Shown here in pieces: positions 48,401 through 59,639 of a stretch of DNA of 64,000 nt. The notes under the pieces are model-generated. The model saw only the letters and a list, made by a program, of their open reading frames with translations, did no database searches and was not told the origin of the DNA. Made by a program: the position numbers and the translations under genes. The stretch comes from Symbiodinium natans. Lineage: Eukaryota; Sar; Dinophyceae; Suessiales; Symbiodiniaceae. The stretch is taken from contig CAJNDS010002113.1 of NCBI GenBank assembly GCA_905221605.1, positions 807,001 through 871,000 of the forward strand, in the 5' to 3' direction. The first letter of the stretch is position 1; each line of letters opens with the position of its first letter.

Positions 48401-51400
48401 TGGGCAAACATCCGGGACACGTTTCCCCCAGTTTTTGCTAGGGCAACCAGGGTTTTCGCTTCTGGGGCCCTTGAACTAAACGCTTAAACCCTAAGCCCGT
48501 TTAGGGTTTAGGGTCCTAGGAAAGGGTTTAGGACCCTAAATGTGCGTGCTAAGCATGCATGAGGTAGTGCCTCCTTGGTAACATGCGCGTGTTTTCTTGT
48601 GGACACCCTTTTGAAGACCTTGAGAACAGTGTTTCAAATTCTGGCTTGTTTGCTGCTAACAGTCATCAAGTCCGGTTTCAAACAAGGGTTTAGGGTCCTA
48701 CAAAAGCGGGCTGAAGTGCTCGCATGCGGACTGTGGTTCTTGTCCACTCGCTTCGTCTTGTTCTTCCCGTTGTTCATCTGACCCACTGTCTGCGACAACA
48801 TCCCGCCAATGGCGACGAAATCTGCGTGTCGAGTTGGTTATGTGTGTTTTTCCTTGAGCTCTGGGCAACAGCTTCTCGTTTCCTCGTCCGGGCATACTTG
48901 ACGAGGTGTAGTTTCGTGTGCAAGTGCGTCCTTGGTGCGCGAGGTTGTGTGCCATAGATTTGTGTTGCCTGTGGGCCGGAGTTCTCTTACGCACTGAGCA
49001 CATCGGCGCCTGTGAAGACTGACGGTTCCGTTAACCCTTGTCTTAGCTGAGGGTTTGCATGCTACCTGCTTCAAGCAGGTTTTTGCAAAGAGGAATGCGA
49101 ACAGAATGCAAATGTAGAACTGTGTGTTTGACCGTTTGCTACGTAGCCTGTGTCGGCGGATAGTTCTTGCCTCGGCGATGTTCCCACTGGTGGGTTGGCC
49201 AGAGTGCCTGCCAGGCTGGTGGCAAAAGGCTACCCTAAACCCTAAACCATGAGCCTCAAACCCGAAAACCCGCATGCCATCGTGATGGGCTTGCGAACGC
49301 TGCAATGCTCCAGCCAGGATCACCCCGAAACAGCTATGATATTCGTGGGATCCCAACTGACGTTGGTTTTCGGAGCCGGTGTCTCAGAGATGGGGGATTA
49401 CGAAAATAGGGAACCCCAATTCGGATCTGCAAAGAGTAGGCTAGGTGAGCAGGGCTGACGTTTTGGGAGCCTGTGTCAGGAAGCCATGTGGTTGCTGAGC
49501 TTGTAAACCATAAACCTTCTTGAAAGCCCCTTTTATCGAAAGTGTTGGGGCGGCCGGACAGCATGCAATCGTTGCGTGCACCCCGAGCTGCAAGTGAAGG
49601 CTCATGCGCTGCTGCGCACCTGAATAAAGCTAATAAACCCCAAAAACAGCACCCTCAACTCGAAGCCTAAGCCCGCTCAAGACCCTGAACCATGGAGCTA
49701 AAAGCAGGAACTTGGCCTGCCAGACCTTGTCAGGGTTTCCGTGAATCATTCCCATAATGCGATGATACTGTAGATCAGGGAAAGTTGAATAGTTGGGGGT
49801 AGGGGTGTTTCAGTCTAGGGGCAAATTGCCTCAAGGACACCCAAACTGTGTGAATTCACCCAGGTTTTAAATCTCATCGTCGCAGTGGAGCTGTCCTCAG
49901 CTGTCAGATGTTGTGAGCAGCATTGCAAGTGCATGAAGGAAAAAGAGAGCTGAAGTCTGCCAGATCACTCATCCCACTGTAGGAAGAGCTGTTTGCTGTC
50001 CTTCTCTGATCAACGGCTGCTTACTGACTCAAGCTTTGAGGGTGTTAAGGCGGTAAGGAATGCTTGGCTGTTCTGTTGTACAACACTTTCGCTGAGGTCG
50101 TGGACACCTTTGCAGAAGCGCGCCAGCACGATGTGCTGAATTTGGCTGAGGCTGGGTTCTTGCTTTTGTTGAGGTTTGCCTCATGGCTTCAGATTCCTCA
50201 TTCGCTGAGGTTGACGGTTGAAGTTTTCAAGAGGGACTTGTAGTTCTCGGCTAGAGTAAAACCGGGCACTTGCCAGAGCGAGAGCTAACAAGGGCAGATG
50301 TGGCTAAGGTTTGAAGGATAACCCTAAACCCTAAACCCTTAACCCTGAACCCTTAAACCCTAAACCCTAAACCCTAAATCCTAAACCCTAAACCCTAAAC
50401 CCTAAACCCTAAACCCTAGCGCGTATCCTTTGGGAAACCGTCAGGATGAAACAGGGGCGGGTCAGGGCAGCGCCAGGCCACTGCACACGGTCGGGGGGAG
50501 GGGGCGGGCAACAAAGGACACTTTAATATGTGAGAGCCGCGCACTTTCCCATATGTTGCAGTCAGAATTGCTTTTGGCGCGAGCTGTTCAGGGGTGGTTC
50601 TAGGGTTCGGGGTGAAAGGGTTACCCTAAACCCTAAACCCTAAACCCTAAACCCTAAACCCTAAACCCTAAACAGGCTTCCATCTTGTCTTGAGGAGCTG
50701 GAGCAGGACATGGCAACCGACCAGAAAGCCCTCCAGCGACTTGGGCCGCAGATCGCCGGGTTTAGGGTTTAGGGTTAGGGTTTAGGGTTTAGGGTTTAGG
50801 GTTTAGGGAAGGAAGTTTGGGGTGAAGAGCAAAGGGTAAGCCGTCCTGGAGAGACGCCCAGAGTCCGCACCACTTTGGAAGCCATTGCGCAGGAAGATCT
50901 TCAACCGCATCGATGCAGATGGAAGCGCCTGGGCAGACAAAGTCGCCAAGTGAAGGGCTGTCGGAGCACAAAGCGAGGCTCAAAGGAATGGCATTCTTCA
51001 GGTTACACAATGATTTCTGTTGCATTCGGAGTGCTGTCGCTCGGAAACTTGAAGAAATGCACGTGCATGGGAGTTTCGAAATTTCCGAAGGTTCCCCAAG
51101 CTGAAACGCCTGGGGACGTGCTGTACATCCCAAGAACCCTTAGTCAGGGAGGGTGCCTGAATTCCTAGCGGGCTGCTCTACGTGCATCACAAGTGCCGGT
51201 TCAGAGCTCCCATGCCAATCGAAAAACACACCCGAAACCCTGAACCCTAAACCCTAAACCCTAAACCCTAAACCCTAAACCCTAAACCCTAAACCCTAAA
51301 CTGAATTCCCACTTAAAAGGAGCCCATAACTTTTTGGGTTCTTACCTTGACCTGCCTTGCTCAGCCTCCTGTCAGGTGGTGAAGTGACCCTTTCGGAGCT

Positions 51401-54400
51401 AATCGAGGGCGCGCAGCGGGTTCCTGGGCGAAGCCCTGAAGCTATGAAGTGCCCGCCCTAAGGTTTAAAACCCTGAACCAGCGCTTGCAGAAAAAGCCCT
51501 AAAGCCTAAACCCTACAGTGAACCCCAAAAAGTTGGAACTGAAGGTCCGTCACAAAGGCAAGTCCATTTTGAGGCCTGTTCCAACTCTCAAATGTTCCAA
51601 GCTTCATGTTACACTTGAGACTTGGAGCATTTGAGGTTCCAAGTTTCAGATTTGACGTTTTCAAATGTGTGAATGATGCAAAACTGTTTCAGAAATTCAA
51701 TTGTCAAAGCAGTTCAAAGAGGAACCAATTGAATGTTTCAAATGGCTCAATTTGAAAGTGTTTCAAATGACTCAATTGAAAAGTGTTTCAAATGACTCCA
51801 AAGTCTTTCAAATGACTCAATTTGAAAAGTTTCAAAATGACTCAATTTGAAAGTGTTTCAAATGACTCAATTTGGAAGTTTTTGCATGACTCAATTTGCA
51901 AGTCTTTCCAACGACTCAAGTTGAAAGTGTTTCAATGAACTCAATTCAATTTGAAAGTGTTTCAAACGAGCCAATTTGAAAGTGTTTGAAACGATTCAAT
52001 TTTGAAAAATTGGAAGTTTTTCAAATAAGTCAATTTGAAAGTGGTTCAAAAAGTCAATTCAAATGTTTCAAATGAGTTCATTTCAAAGAGTTCCAATGGG
52101 GTCAATTTGAAAGTGTTTCGAAATTCAATCTGAAAGTGTTTGAACATTCAGTTTGAAAGTGTTACAAATTACTTAATGTGAAAGCATTTCAAATGACTCA
52201 GTTTGAAAGCAGTTCACATGAATCAATTTCATTTTTTAAAAGCGTTTCAGACGAAATCAATCTGAAAAGGCAAAAAATGGCTCAATTCGAAAGTGTTTCA
52301 AAATGACTCAATTTGAAAGTGGTTCAAATGAATTACTTGAAAAGCTGTCAAATGACTCAATTTGAAATTGTTACAAAAAATCAAGATTCCAACTTTCAGT
52401 TTTGAAGAAACCTGAAATGTCAAGTTTTTGCTTTTTCTCCTGTCGAGTTTGGCCTTCACAATTTTAATTTGAAGATTCAAGTTGTGTTGCAAATATTGTT
52501 TCGATTCAATTTCAAAGTTTCAAACGGTTGATTTAGATGTTTATTTTCAGAAAACTGTGATTCAATTTGAAATTGTTCAAATGATTCAATGCTGTCCAAA
52601 TTGTTTCCGATCTCAGTTTGAAAGTGTTTCAATTTCCCAATTTGGCAGTTTCAAACCACTCAATTTGAAAGTGTTTTCCCATGACTCAATTGAAAAGTGT
52701 TTTGAATGACTCAATTTGCGGTCTTTCAAATGACTCAATTTGAAAGTTTCAAATCACTCAACTTGAAAGTGCCTCAAGTGACTCAATCTGTTGGAACATG
52801 CTCGAAAAGGGTCCTTACGACCCGGAAGCCATGTTCCAAGATTCAGGGGTTCACCATAAACCCTACTTGGAGGTTCAGGGTACTTAGAACTCCAACCATA
52901 ACTGCACATAGAAGCCCCCAAAGTCTTCTCTAAGTAGGTCACAGGTACTGTAGAATTACAATTGGGGTTAGAGGTACCCCTGAGCCTCGCAGTAAGCTTC
53001 TACAGTAAGCCCTTGAAACCTTTGGCCAGAACCCAAGCTGGGCCAGGTTTTGTCCCATCTGGTCACTGGTCAGGATGATGCTTCGTAGGGGCTTGGGTTG
53101 AGATCCTCAAAGCAACAGTTAGAAGCCCAAAACCTTGAATCCACTCAGACAAGCTCCACACGACAATCCAAGAATAGCTGCAGATGTGACTCGATGTGAC
53201 AGACCCCACACGAGATGGTTCCTTGGGATGCCCAATCTCTAAGAGAAGCGCGACAAAGAAAGTTTGCTCCACCGCTCGGGACGTTTTGGTTGAGGCTTTA
53301 GGGTTCATTTTCACGCCCAACTTGTTTGCCATTCTGCTCTTATTCTGATTCTGCGGTATCGGGCCCTGTCTGTCCCGCACCAATAGACCACCTGGCCTGC
53401 TGCTGCTCTCTAAGGGTAGTTGCATGGGTTGTATTGGGGGTGTGTAAGGGGTCCCCTTTCCAGGGCCCAGACAAGAGACCATGTAACTGCCCTATGATGC
53501 TCAGGACCCTGAATTTCGTAGCCGCCTTCAAGTCATGGACATCGACGAGGCGATTCCGTTGATTCGAGTTTGCAAGGGCATGCAGGTGATCATCAACTTG
53601 GTAGCAGTGGTGCCGTACGTGTTTCCCTTTTTGGCTTCTAGGTTGCCTTGTAGACGTCATCCCCCCCCCCCCAAAAAAAAATCAAAACACAATCATAATC
53701 AAATAGTCGCTTATTCTAATATGGTTGATTACTGTGCTGCCAAATCCCTCAAATAACCCTTTAGCCCCGAGCAAAAGAAGCCCTGAACGAAAGACCTTTT
53801 CAGGTGTAGACGGGAGTGACACAACTCATTTCCTGGCTGTCCCCCTCTGACTTCCGTCCTCCATGTGGGTATTTCCCCCAATAGGGGTACCCTGGAAATA
53901 CCACCAAAAATAGTACAATCCTTGTTATATGAGCCCCCCAAAACGGAACCCCTACTTTCGTAGACCGGACTCGGAGCCCCCTAGTTGTGCAGCTATGCTA
54001 GTGGCAACAAGAATCCTAAACCCTATAGGTTGGGATGTTCCCCCTTACACAAGCAGTCCTTCATAGGGATTCTAGTACCCCCCCCCTGTTATAATCCTTT
54101 GTTAAGGACTGCTAGTATAAGGGTGAACATCTCAACCACTAGGCCCTAAACCCTAAAACCTTGCACACTTCGGAGTCTCCCATGGGCCGCCAAGCTTGGA
54201 TGGACCCAGAGATTCCCAAAGCTTTGAGAACCACGGAATCATTCCGGTTTAGGGTCTAGGGCTTATACGGCGCCAGAGTGCTCCAGAAGGGTTTAGGGTT
54301 TGGGCCGGAAGGTTCAGCGCCGCTTTTTTTCAGAAGTTCATGATTGCGGGAGCTGCTTTGGGGAAATGTTTTCCCAGTTCTATGAGTCCAAACAAACCCC

Positions 54401-56251
54401 ATAGAAACGTTTAACAAAGACGTGTAAATTCTCCATAGAAAGCCCCCCCCCCCCACCCGTCCGAGCTTTGGCGGCTAAGGCCTTATATGAACACCCTAAG
54501 ATTCACAAGAATCACCAATTTTGACCCTCATAATCAAACAAAGTAACGGTCTTTGGGGGATATTTTGGGGGAATGGTTTTTGACGACGGATCCTTAGAGA
54601 CTGACCCCCAACCTCCGGGGGAAAGGTCGACCTCCAGCAGCTGTTTGAGATGATTGATATTGAAGGCCATTCAGGGTTCGAGGGTTTAGGGTTGAGGGTT
54701 TAGGGCTTGGGGTTTAGGGCTTAGGGTTTAGGGCTTGCGGTTTAGGGCTGAGGGTTTAGGGCTTAGGGTGTAGGGTTGAGGGTTTAGTTGAGTATTCAGG
54801 GTATCAGGGTTGAGTGTTTAGGGCTAAGGACCTTCTGGCACTTTGAAATTTTAGGTTGCCGCGTCATGGTCCCCTTGACCATTTTGAAGCTTGGTAAATG
54901 CACAACTGCCTCAAGACCCAGCCGAACTCTGCGTGAAGGTCTGTCAAGTGTGTCTATCAGGTAGCTCTGGGATCATGAGGGCTGGTGGACCAGAGTAGGG
55001 TCTGTGCTTGTCGGTCCCACACCTGTAGGTTGAGCAAGTAACCGACGCCTTGTGCGAACTTGTGTAGGGTAGTATGACACTTACAGAATCCCAAAGGTAA
55101 AGATTAGCCCCCAGAACGTGCGCCTTGCGGGGCACGGGCTGACGGCTATGTGCTGGAGCAGGTAGCTTGCTGCGCACTGCGTTGAGAGAAAGGGTTTCGG
55201 GTTTAGGGTGTAGAGTTTAGGGTTTAGGGTTTAGGGTGTAGAGTTTAGGGTTTAGGGTTTAGGGTTTAGGTTTAGGGCCTGACTTCCCAGCGCACGCACA
55301 GCCACGGCATCTCGAGGCGAGGGGCAGGTCAAGGTGATGGAGTTGCTGGGTGGCAATTCTTGGAGGCGTAGTCCTCACTCAGTGATGAAGACCCGTACCC
55401 CTAAGGTTGCCCTAAAGGTGCCCTTTTTATATACTCCTAACATGGCCCTGATATTCCCTTAGAGATCCTTAAAAAGGGGCCTCAAAACCCAAGGGTACAA
55501 CCTTTAGGGTCCAAGGTAGAACCCCTGGACTCTCTGTGTTGTACAGGGGCCCGAGAAAGCCGAAGCCCGCAAAACTGGGAAGGTTGTCAACATTATGATC
55601 CCTGTTGGGGGTACGCTATATAGTAGCTGCCGTAATATAATAGGGATCCAAAAAGGGTGTAGGGTTTAGGGCTGAGGGTTTAGGGTATAGGGTTTAGGGT
55701 TTAGGGTTTAGGCTTTAGGGTTTAGGGTTCTTAATTTTGACAACCACCCAAGTGAGCTCCAAAAACCCGAAGGCCACTGGAAAACACCACTGAGGTTCGT
55801 CACGCCCCTCAGCCGATGGGTGCGCGACTCGAAGCCTCCCGGGTGTGCAAAGGGTTTAGGGTTTAGGGTTTAGGGTTTAGGGTTTAGGGTTTAGGGTTTA
55901 GGTTGAGTTTCGGGTTACTTCAAGGTTTAGGGTTTAGGGTCTAGGGTCCCTAAACCCTATGATGTGTCCCTGTGCCCTACCAAGCCGGAGGTGTCGGGAC
56001 CTTCTAAGAACCTGCACTGGTTGGGCCAGGCTTCCCCAAGATAGGCTGTAGGCTACCCAATGGTATTCAACCCAAATACTACAAAACCCCAAACCCCAAA
56101 CAGCAAACCCCAAACCCGAAACCCTAAACCCTAAACAACCTCCACTGAGCATAGAAGAAGCCGAGGACAGCGCCGCGCTTCGTCAAGTACAACATGATGC
56201 GCCTGATGCATCGGCACGAAGAGCAGCTGGCCTCAAGGGACTCAAGGGATC
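39346..56251 (+). CDS. Single-domain voltage-gated cation channel with C-terminal EF-hands
   Basis: Exons in order: 39346-39439 (S1), 39508-39549, 40691-40779 (S2), 41456-41507 (S3), 44382-44468 (S4-S5 linker), 46882-46920 (S5), 47886-47945 (pore helix), 48103-about 48161 (filter), about 48710-48778 (S6), 50097-50150 (post-S6), 50562-50593, 50676-50759, 50893-50924 and 51376-51419 (EF-hand 1), 53505-53549, 54626-54665 and 55317-55349 (EF-hand 2), 56171-56251. S1, S2 and S3 join in phase, as do the pore exons and all nine exons from 50097 on. The filter TVIAGDSWGE has Asp at the position that sets selectivity in one-domain Ca/Na channels. Only one six-helix domain is visible. The EF-hands suggest Ca feedback. 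The S4 exon and some turret sequence were not found, and the true 3' end is open. Confidence 0.75.
39508..39549 (+). CDS. Channel exon: S1-S2 loop (tentative)
   Basis: A 14-codon exon encodes TCLVPNPASAAASE and ends GAG|GT. It is phase 0 on both sides, matching S1 and S2. Another frame is open here and runs into the adjacent microsatellite. Confidence 0.4.
39625..39740. repeat. Purine microsatellite, unit of GGGAAGGAAGGAA type
   Basis: About nine units of a 13-base purine repeat with occasional insertion of AAGG. It lies in the intron after the channel S1-S2 loop. Confidence 0.95.
40691..40779 (+). CDS. Channel exon: S2 helix
   Basis: It reads RYTIELFLFLAVHGISIV then MKLWRDAFFML. Hydrophobic residues with an embedded Glu and a following K-L-W are typical of S2. 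The donor CG|GC joins in phase to IDVGVLVCGY at 41456. A GT donor exists 10 bases on but is out of phase. Confidence 0.7.
40791..40987. repeat. TTTATAGGG variant array
   Basis: About 20 units of the 9-base variant TTTATAGGG, with TTTGTAGGG and TTTACAGGG members. It starts just 3' of the channel S2 exon. Confidence 0.95.
41104..41181. repeat. TTTAGGG array
   Basis: About eight units, a short CCCTAG interruption, then two more. Confidence 0.9.
41456..41507 (+). CDS. Channel exon: S3 helix
   Basis: It reads IDVGVLVCGYVPWLNLG after CCAG. Asp at the start of the helix is typical of S3. The donor is GGG|GC in phase 0. Confidence 0.6.
41560..41705. repeat. CCCTAAA array, degenerate
   Basis: About 18 units with CCCTACA, CCCCAAA and CACCTAAA variants, 3' of the S3 exon. 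Confidence 0.9.
42384..42440 (+). CDS. Possible S4 voltage-sensor exon
   Basis: MRVLRTLRMQGLQL has Arg at three-residue spacing, as in S4, and lies between S3 and the S4-S5 linker. The surrounding 30 bases are duplicated about 45 bases upstream without the RTLR part. No clean splice boundary was found. Confidence 0.3.
44382..44468 (+). CDS. Channel exon: end of S4 and S4-S5 linker
   Basis: It reads LTRLLRKSTSLKELLGWF then VGIWNKVSNL. The R-L-L-R-K followed by a LKELL amphipathic helix fits the S4-S5 linker of voltage-gated channels. The acceptor is CGCAG and the donor T|GTGG. Confidence 0.65.
46882..46920 (+). CDS. Channel exon: S5 helix
   Basis: It reads TFWAMLMVEIVN after CCAAG. The end is modelled at CC|GT. 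Similar sequence precedes the turret in other alveolate channels as I recall them. Confidence 0.55.
47886..47945 (+). CDS. Channel exon: pore helix
   Basis: It reads SSVLPDCVTEVMDANLLLF plus two bases of Lys, with an AA|GC donor. It joins in phase to TVIAGDSWGE at 48103. A second frame is open but does not fit the pore. Confidence 0.65.
48103..48161 (+). CDS. Channel exon: selectivity filter
   Basis: It reads TVIAGDSWGEIAVPVIE, a P-loop with A-G-D-S-W. A single D/E in T/A-G-(D/E)-S-W determines cation selectivity in voltage-gated Ca and Na channels. The 3' end may be at 48154 (GA donor) or 48161 (GT donor). Confidence 0.75.
48710..48778 (+). CDS. Possible S6 exon
   Basis: VLACGLWFLSTRFVLFFPLF reads as a hydrophobic helix in the expected place between pore and post-S6 segment. 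The frame 48600-48660 (FQILACLLLTVI) is an alternative. Boundaries are not settled. Confidence 0.35.
50097..50150 (+). CDS. Channel exon: post-S6 helix
   Basis: It reads VVDTFAEARQHDVLNLAE. It resembles the V-V-x-(E/D)-x-x-x-x-A-A-R segment that follows S6. The donor is GAG|GC in phase 0. Confidence 0.65.
50318..50420. repeat. CCCTAAA array
   Basis: About 14 units in the intron between the post-S6 exon and the 32-nt exon at 50562. Confidence 0.95.
50562..50593 (+). CDS. Channel micro-exon (32 nt)
   Basis: It reads SELLLARAVQ and two bases of Gly. It joins 50150 in phase 0 and 50676 in phase 2. The following 82-nt intron is largely telomere-type repeat. Confidence 0.6.
50623..50673. repeat. 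CCCTAAA array forming an intron 3' end
   Basis: Seven units run directly into ACAG, the acceptor of the exon at 50676. Confidence 0.9.
50676..50759 (+). CDS. Channel exon: pre-EF-hand helix
   Basis: It reads LPSCLEELEQDMATDQKA then LQRLGPQIA. The acceptor is CCCTAAACAG and the donor GG|GTTTAGGG, so both splice sites are embedded in telomere-type repeat. Confidence 0.7.
50760..50810. repeat. TTTAGGG array forming an intron 5' end
   Basis: Seven units begin at the donor GTTTAGGG immediately after the exon ending 50759. Confidence 0.9.
50893..50924 (+). CDS. Channel micro-exon: first half of EF-hand 1
   Basis: A 32-nt exon reads KIFNRIDADG with a GC donor one base into the next codon. D-A-D-G are EF loop positions 1-4. 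Confidence 0.75.
51233..51303. repeat. CCCTAAA array
   Basis: About nine units just 5' of the exon at 51376. Confidence 0.95.
51376..51419 (+). CDS. Channel exon: second half of EF-hand 1
   Basis: It completes a serine codon and reads GEVTLSELIEGAQR. The joined loop D-A-D-G-S-G-E-V-T-L-S-E has correct ligands at 1, 3, 5 and 12 and Gly at 6. Confidence 0.75.
51650..52790. repeat. Minisatellite with TTTGAAAGTGTTTCAAATGACTCAA-type unit
   Basis: About 40 degenerate copies of a unit of about 25 bases. The core TTTGAAA-gtg-TTTCAAA is a 7-bp hairpin with a 3-base loop. The block is bounded by GTTGGAAC (51538) and GTTGGAACATG (52791). It fills most of the intron between EF-hand 1 (51419) and the exon at 53505. 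Confidence 0.9.
53505..53549 (+). CDS. Channel exon: inter-EF helix
   Basis: It reads DPEFRSRLQVMDIDE with a GC donor and phase 0 on both sides. It continues to VDLQQLFEM at 54626. Confidence 0.7.
54626..54665 (+). CDS. Channel exon: first half of EF-hand 2
   Basis: A 40-nt exon reads VDLQQLFEMIDIE with a G|GC donor. The last base starts the glycine codon at loop position 4. Confidence 0.7.
54686..54830. repeat. TTTAGGG/CTTAGGG/TTGAGGG mixed array
   Basis: About 20 degenerate units 3' of the EF-hand 2 half-exon. Confidence 0.9.
55198..55278. repeat. TTTAGGG array with TGTAGAG variants
   Basis: A higher-order pattern TTTAGGG-TGTAGAG-TTTAGGG is repeated twice, 5' of the 33-nt exon at 55317. 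Confidence 0.9.
55317..55349 (+). CDS. Channel micro-exon: second half of EF-hand 2
   Basis: A 33-nt exon completes Gly and reads EGQVKVMELL. The joined loop D-I-E-G-E-G-Q-V-K-V-M-E keeps EF-hand spacing. Confidence 0.7.
55659..55950. repeat. TTTAGGG arrays (three blocks)
   Basis: Blocks at about 55659-55730, 55853-55908 and 55924-55950. Confidence 0.9.
56171..56251 (+). CDS. Channel exon: C-terminal basic helix
   Basis: It reads PRFVKYNMMRLMHRHEEQL then ASRDSRD, joining EF-hand 2 in phase 1. It ends either at C|GTTAGGG or at the TAG at 56254-56256, which lies within the first unit of the telomere-type array. Confidence 0.65.
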
Positions 56252-56252
56252 G

Positions 56253-56335
56253 TTAGGGTTTAGGGTTTAGGGTTTAGGGTTTAGGGTTTAGGGTTTAGGG
56301 TTTAGGGTTTAGGGTTTAGGGTTTAGGGTTTAGGG
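56253..56335. repeat. TTTAGGG array directly after the channel exon
   Basis: About 12 units start within one base of the end of the coding exon at 56251. Confidence 0.95.
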
Positions 56336-56336
56336 A

Positions 56337-59300
56337 AACCTAGGTACTATATCCCCCTTGAAAATTGTTTTTTATTCTTGCTTATACAAAACCCAAGAGG
56401 ATGTTGAAAATATCATGTTTATTACGGTTCTCAGGGGAGTATAGATTAGGGTTTAGGCGTCCCAGCCAGCTTGTCCGAGTCTCGGCGCAAAAAGGTTTAG
56501 GGCCGTTTCGGGTTTAGGGCTTAGCAAAAAGGGTTTATATAGGGTTTATGTAGGGTTCAGAGTTCAGGGTTCAGGGTTTAGGCGCCCTTTAGTGTCGCAA
56601 CGCTTCAGATACTGACGCTACCCTCGGCGTCTGGAGGGTTCCCCCCCCGCCACGCATCTGAGTAGCCTACGGCACACAAATACCCCTTGAAGCCCTAGCG
56701 ACCTCAATACTACGGTAAACCCTTGAATCTGGCACTTCACAACCCTGAGGCTGTGGTGTTGGGGTCTCAGAAGCCCTGAAGTTGGGACCCTTCGGCCTTC
56801 AAACTTGGGCTTGCAAGTCGAAACATTGAAGTACTCTCCCCCACATTCCTCGGAGACAGCTTCGCACTTGCTGGCTCTTAGGGGGGAAATTTTTAGAAGT
56901 AAGACATTCGGCTTCTGTAGAAGGATACCAGGTGCCCAACTCCCCAACTCCCCAACTCCCTTTCAAGAGCTAGTCTGCTTAGGGTTTAGGATTGGGTTTA
57001 GGGTTCCTGCGATGCGAGCGACTTCTTTCCCCAGTATGCGCGTGCCTGTCAATACGTCCCAAATGCTCTCCATTCCCTGCAGCCCCGGTGAGTCTCAACT
57101 AGAGGTTGAAATTTATCAGCTGAGGCTTTAAGGCCAAATCTTAAAGTGACTCCGACTGGGCTGAAAAGGTTTGTCGGCTCCGTCGACGCTCGCTTCGTCC
57201 CTCGGCCGTGACCTGCGAGGGCTCGCCCTACGTTGAGCAAGAGAACCTACACCCTCAGACCCACACCTAGACCCCAAACCAAGACCTGCAATCCCTAGAA
57301 GGGTTCTAAGTTGGGGTTTCTCTTGAGGCCCTCCTGTAAGAAATAAAGTTCGAACTTACCTACGAGAGAAGGAACAAGCCCAAACCCTGTGTGAGTGTGA
57401 GAGCCGAAACCCTAACTCGGTCGTCCGAGTGTGAGCGATTATGCCCTAGACCCTAACCCCCCACCCCCCTTTTCCCCCCCTGCCCAAAAAAATAACAAAA
57501 ACAGAAAACAGAGATTCATGGCAGCTTGTGGGGCACGAGTAGTCCTCAACCGGGAAAGAGGCGGGTCTTGCTGAGAGCCGTGAGATGCCTTGGCCACTGC
57601 AAGTTGTGCAGTTTGCATCTCCCCGCACTTCTCACAAAATGCTGCGCGCAGAACATATGGCGTGTGGCTTCGGGTAAGCTGAGCCTTATGACGTGGATCA
57701 GGGCAGGCGGATTAAAAGGTCTTAGAACGTCTTGGAGTTTCTAACTCCGAGCCGCGCCCACCATACTTGCCTACGCCAGTTCTTCTAACTTAGGGTCCCT
57801 TGTAGTGTCCCTCCCGTAGAGTGTAGAGGATTTCCAGTGTCAATTTCCAGCAAGAGCCGAGGAGCTTCTTGCAGGGCATCTCGACGAGAAGCTCGGTTGC
57901 ACGCGTGCGGTTTCCTTTGGGCAAGGGCGTGCGGCAAGGTTGCTTGGAGCAAGTTGGAGATGCTGGCCCTTGCATCTGTCAAGCCTTATGGCTTCTTTGA
58001 TCTGCGCCACAAACGGCCGAATTTCAGAAAGGTGCACATATTTGCAGACAAGCCGTGCCGTATTAAAAGTTCTTCTTGTGATGCATGCTGACTACATATG
58101 CGCTTGCAAAGCGGTCTAAACTAGGGTCCCTTTTGGTGCTCGTGTCGTAGTGCCACCCCGCATATTAGGGCACCCACCACGAAACCATTAAAGTGAACCA
58201 CCGAAGTCACAACTGATCGTAGGAATTAATTTCACGGCATCTACTCCGACCTTGCCTCGTTGGGAGCTGTAAAGCACTCAAGCAGAAGCTTCCTGGAAGG
58301 AAGTCCTGTACCCTTACATGGGAGGTCTGGATCCATGATGATCCATGCTGTTGCTGACGTTTAAGCCATTCTTCGAGAAGTGGCCAAATGCACAGACAAT
58401 GGTAAAAGGTGCACGGCCTCTCAGGAACTGAACAACACCTAACAATGAACTTGCCGGAGGGCATCCAGTCTTTCAAAAAATGGTGACAAGGCGGCCCTGC
58501 ATGGGATGTCCCCGAGAACCCTTTATCAAATCCGAAGCTTCGTAAACCCGAAGTCCCTATTTACCCTAAACCTTAAGCCCGAAGCCCCGAACCCACAACC
58601 CTATTCATCAGGATGACTGATTGTCTCCGGTATCTCACCGGATCCAGGAGCCGGAGTTTTAGGGTGCAGGGTTTAGGGTATAGGGTTTAGGGTTTAGAGA
58701 AAACAGCAACAGTCTCGTTCAGACCGAAGCACAGTTCTAATAGGCCTGCTTTTTTTTCTTTTCTTTTGGGGGCCGCTGTGACCGTGTGGGGGGGGGGGGG
58801 GGGGGCCTTACCTACCAAACTTGGCCTTGCGCCGCGAGTTCAGAGTGGGACTGCGCTTCACGTACTAGCCGAGCAGGTAACCTGTAACCTTTTGGGGCAT
58901 ACATACAATCCTACCATAATTGAAAGGTGAACCTTGTTCTCGGGTCAGGGTACTCAGCAACTAATGAATCATGGCCCTTGGACCCTGAAGAGTCCAACCC
59001 GGGACCCTAAACCCCAAACCCTAAACCCTAAACCCTAAACCACAAGTCTTCTAGCTTCTCAGAAGTGGAGGATCTCCGAGTCTTCCAGAAGCACTGAAGA
59101 GATGGAAGCAGGCCGCGGGCGGTGCAGGGTGTAGCCTTCTTGGGGATATTTTCGATTTGTACCGATATCTTTTCATGTATGTATATGTATATATATACAT
59201 ATATATATATATGTGTGTGTGTGTTTTTCATGTGTATATATATATATCTCATTATACAACCCCAGGAAAATTTTCAAACAATAGTTAATCAATTGAGGCT

Positions 59301-59620
59301 CCAAGGGGAGTATAGCAGGGAGATGAAGCATGGAAGCTTTTGGTTTCAGAGCGGACTTGAGTTCAACCGACACCTTGTCATTGGACGGCAGCATGTGATT
59401 GACGCGAATGCAGCATCTTCTATCAGTGTGGCGTAAGACAAACAAGATTCGTAGCTGAATCCGCGCAGGCCTCGGATCAGGCCTCGGATCAAGCCTTCTC
59501 GGCAGCATGACTTTCGAGTCGCTGCGACACTCTCGCAGCGAAGGCTGGGCGCTGGAAGGGCTTAGATTCCTGCATCTAGCTGTCGTCCTTCAGTCGGTCT
59601 ATGAATAACGCGTCTCTTGT
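56337..59620. other. Mostly unassigned region after the channel
   Basis: It contains a TIR-like repeat (56349-56449), G/C tracts, TA-rich repeat (59170-59255) and several uninterpreted open frames. One + exon candidate, 57028-57080, has a CTTCTTTCCCCAG acceptor and a GTGAGT donor and reads YARACQYVPNALHSLQP. It could be a further exon of the channel gene or of another gene. Confidence 0.3.
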
Positions 59621-59639
59621 TGGGATGTGTTAATGTGTT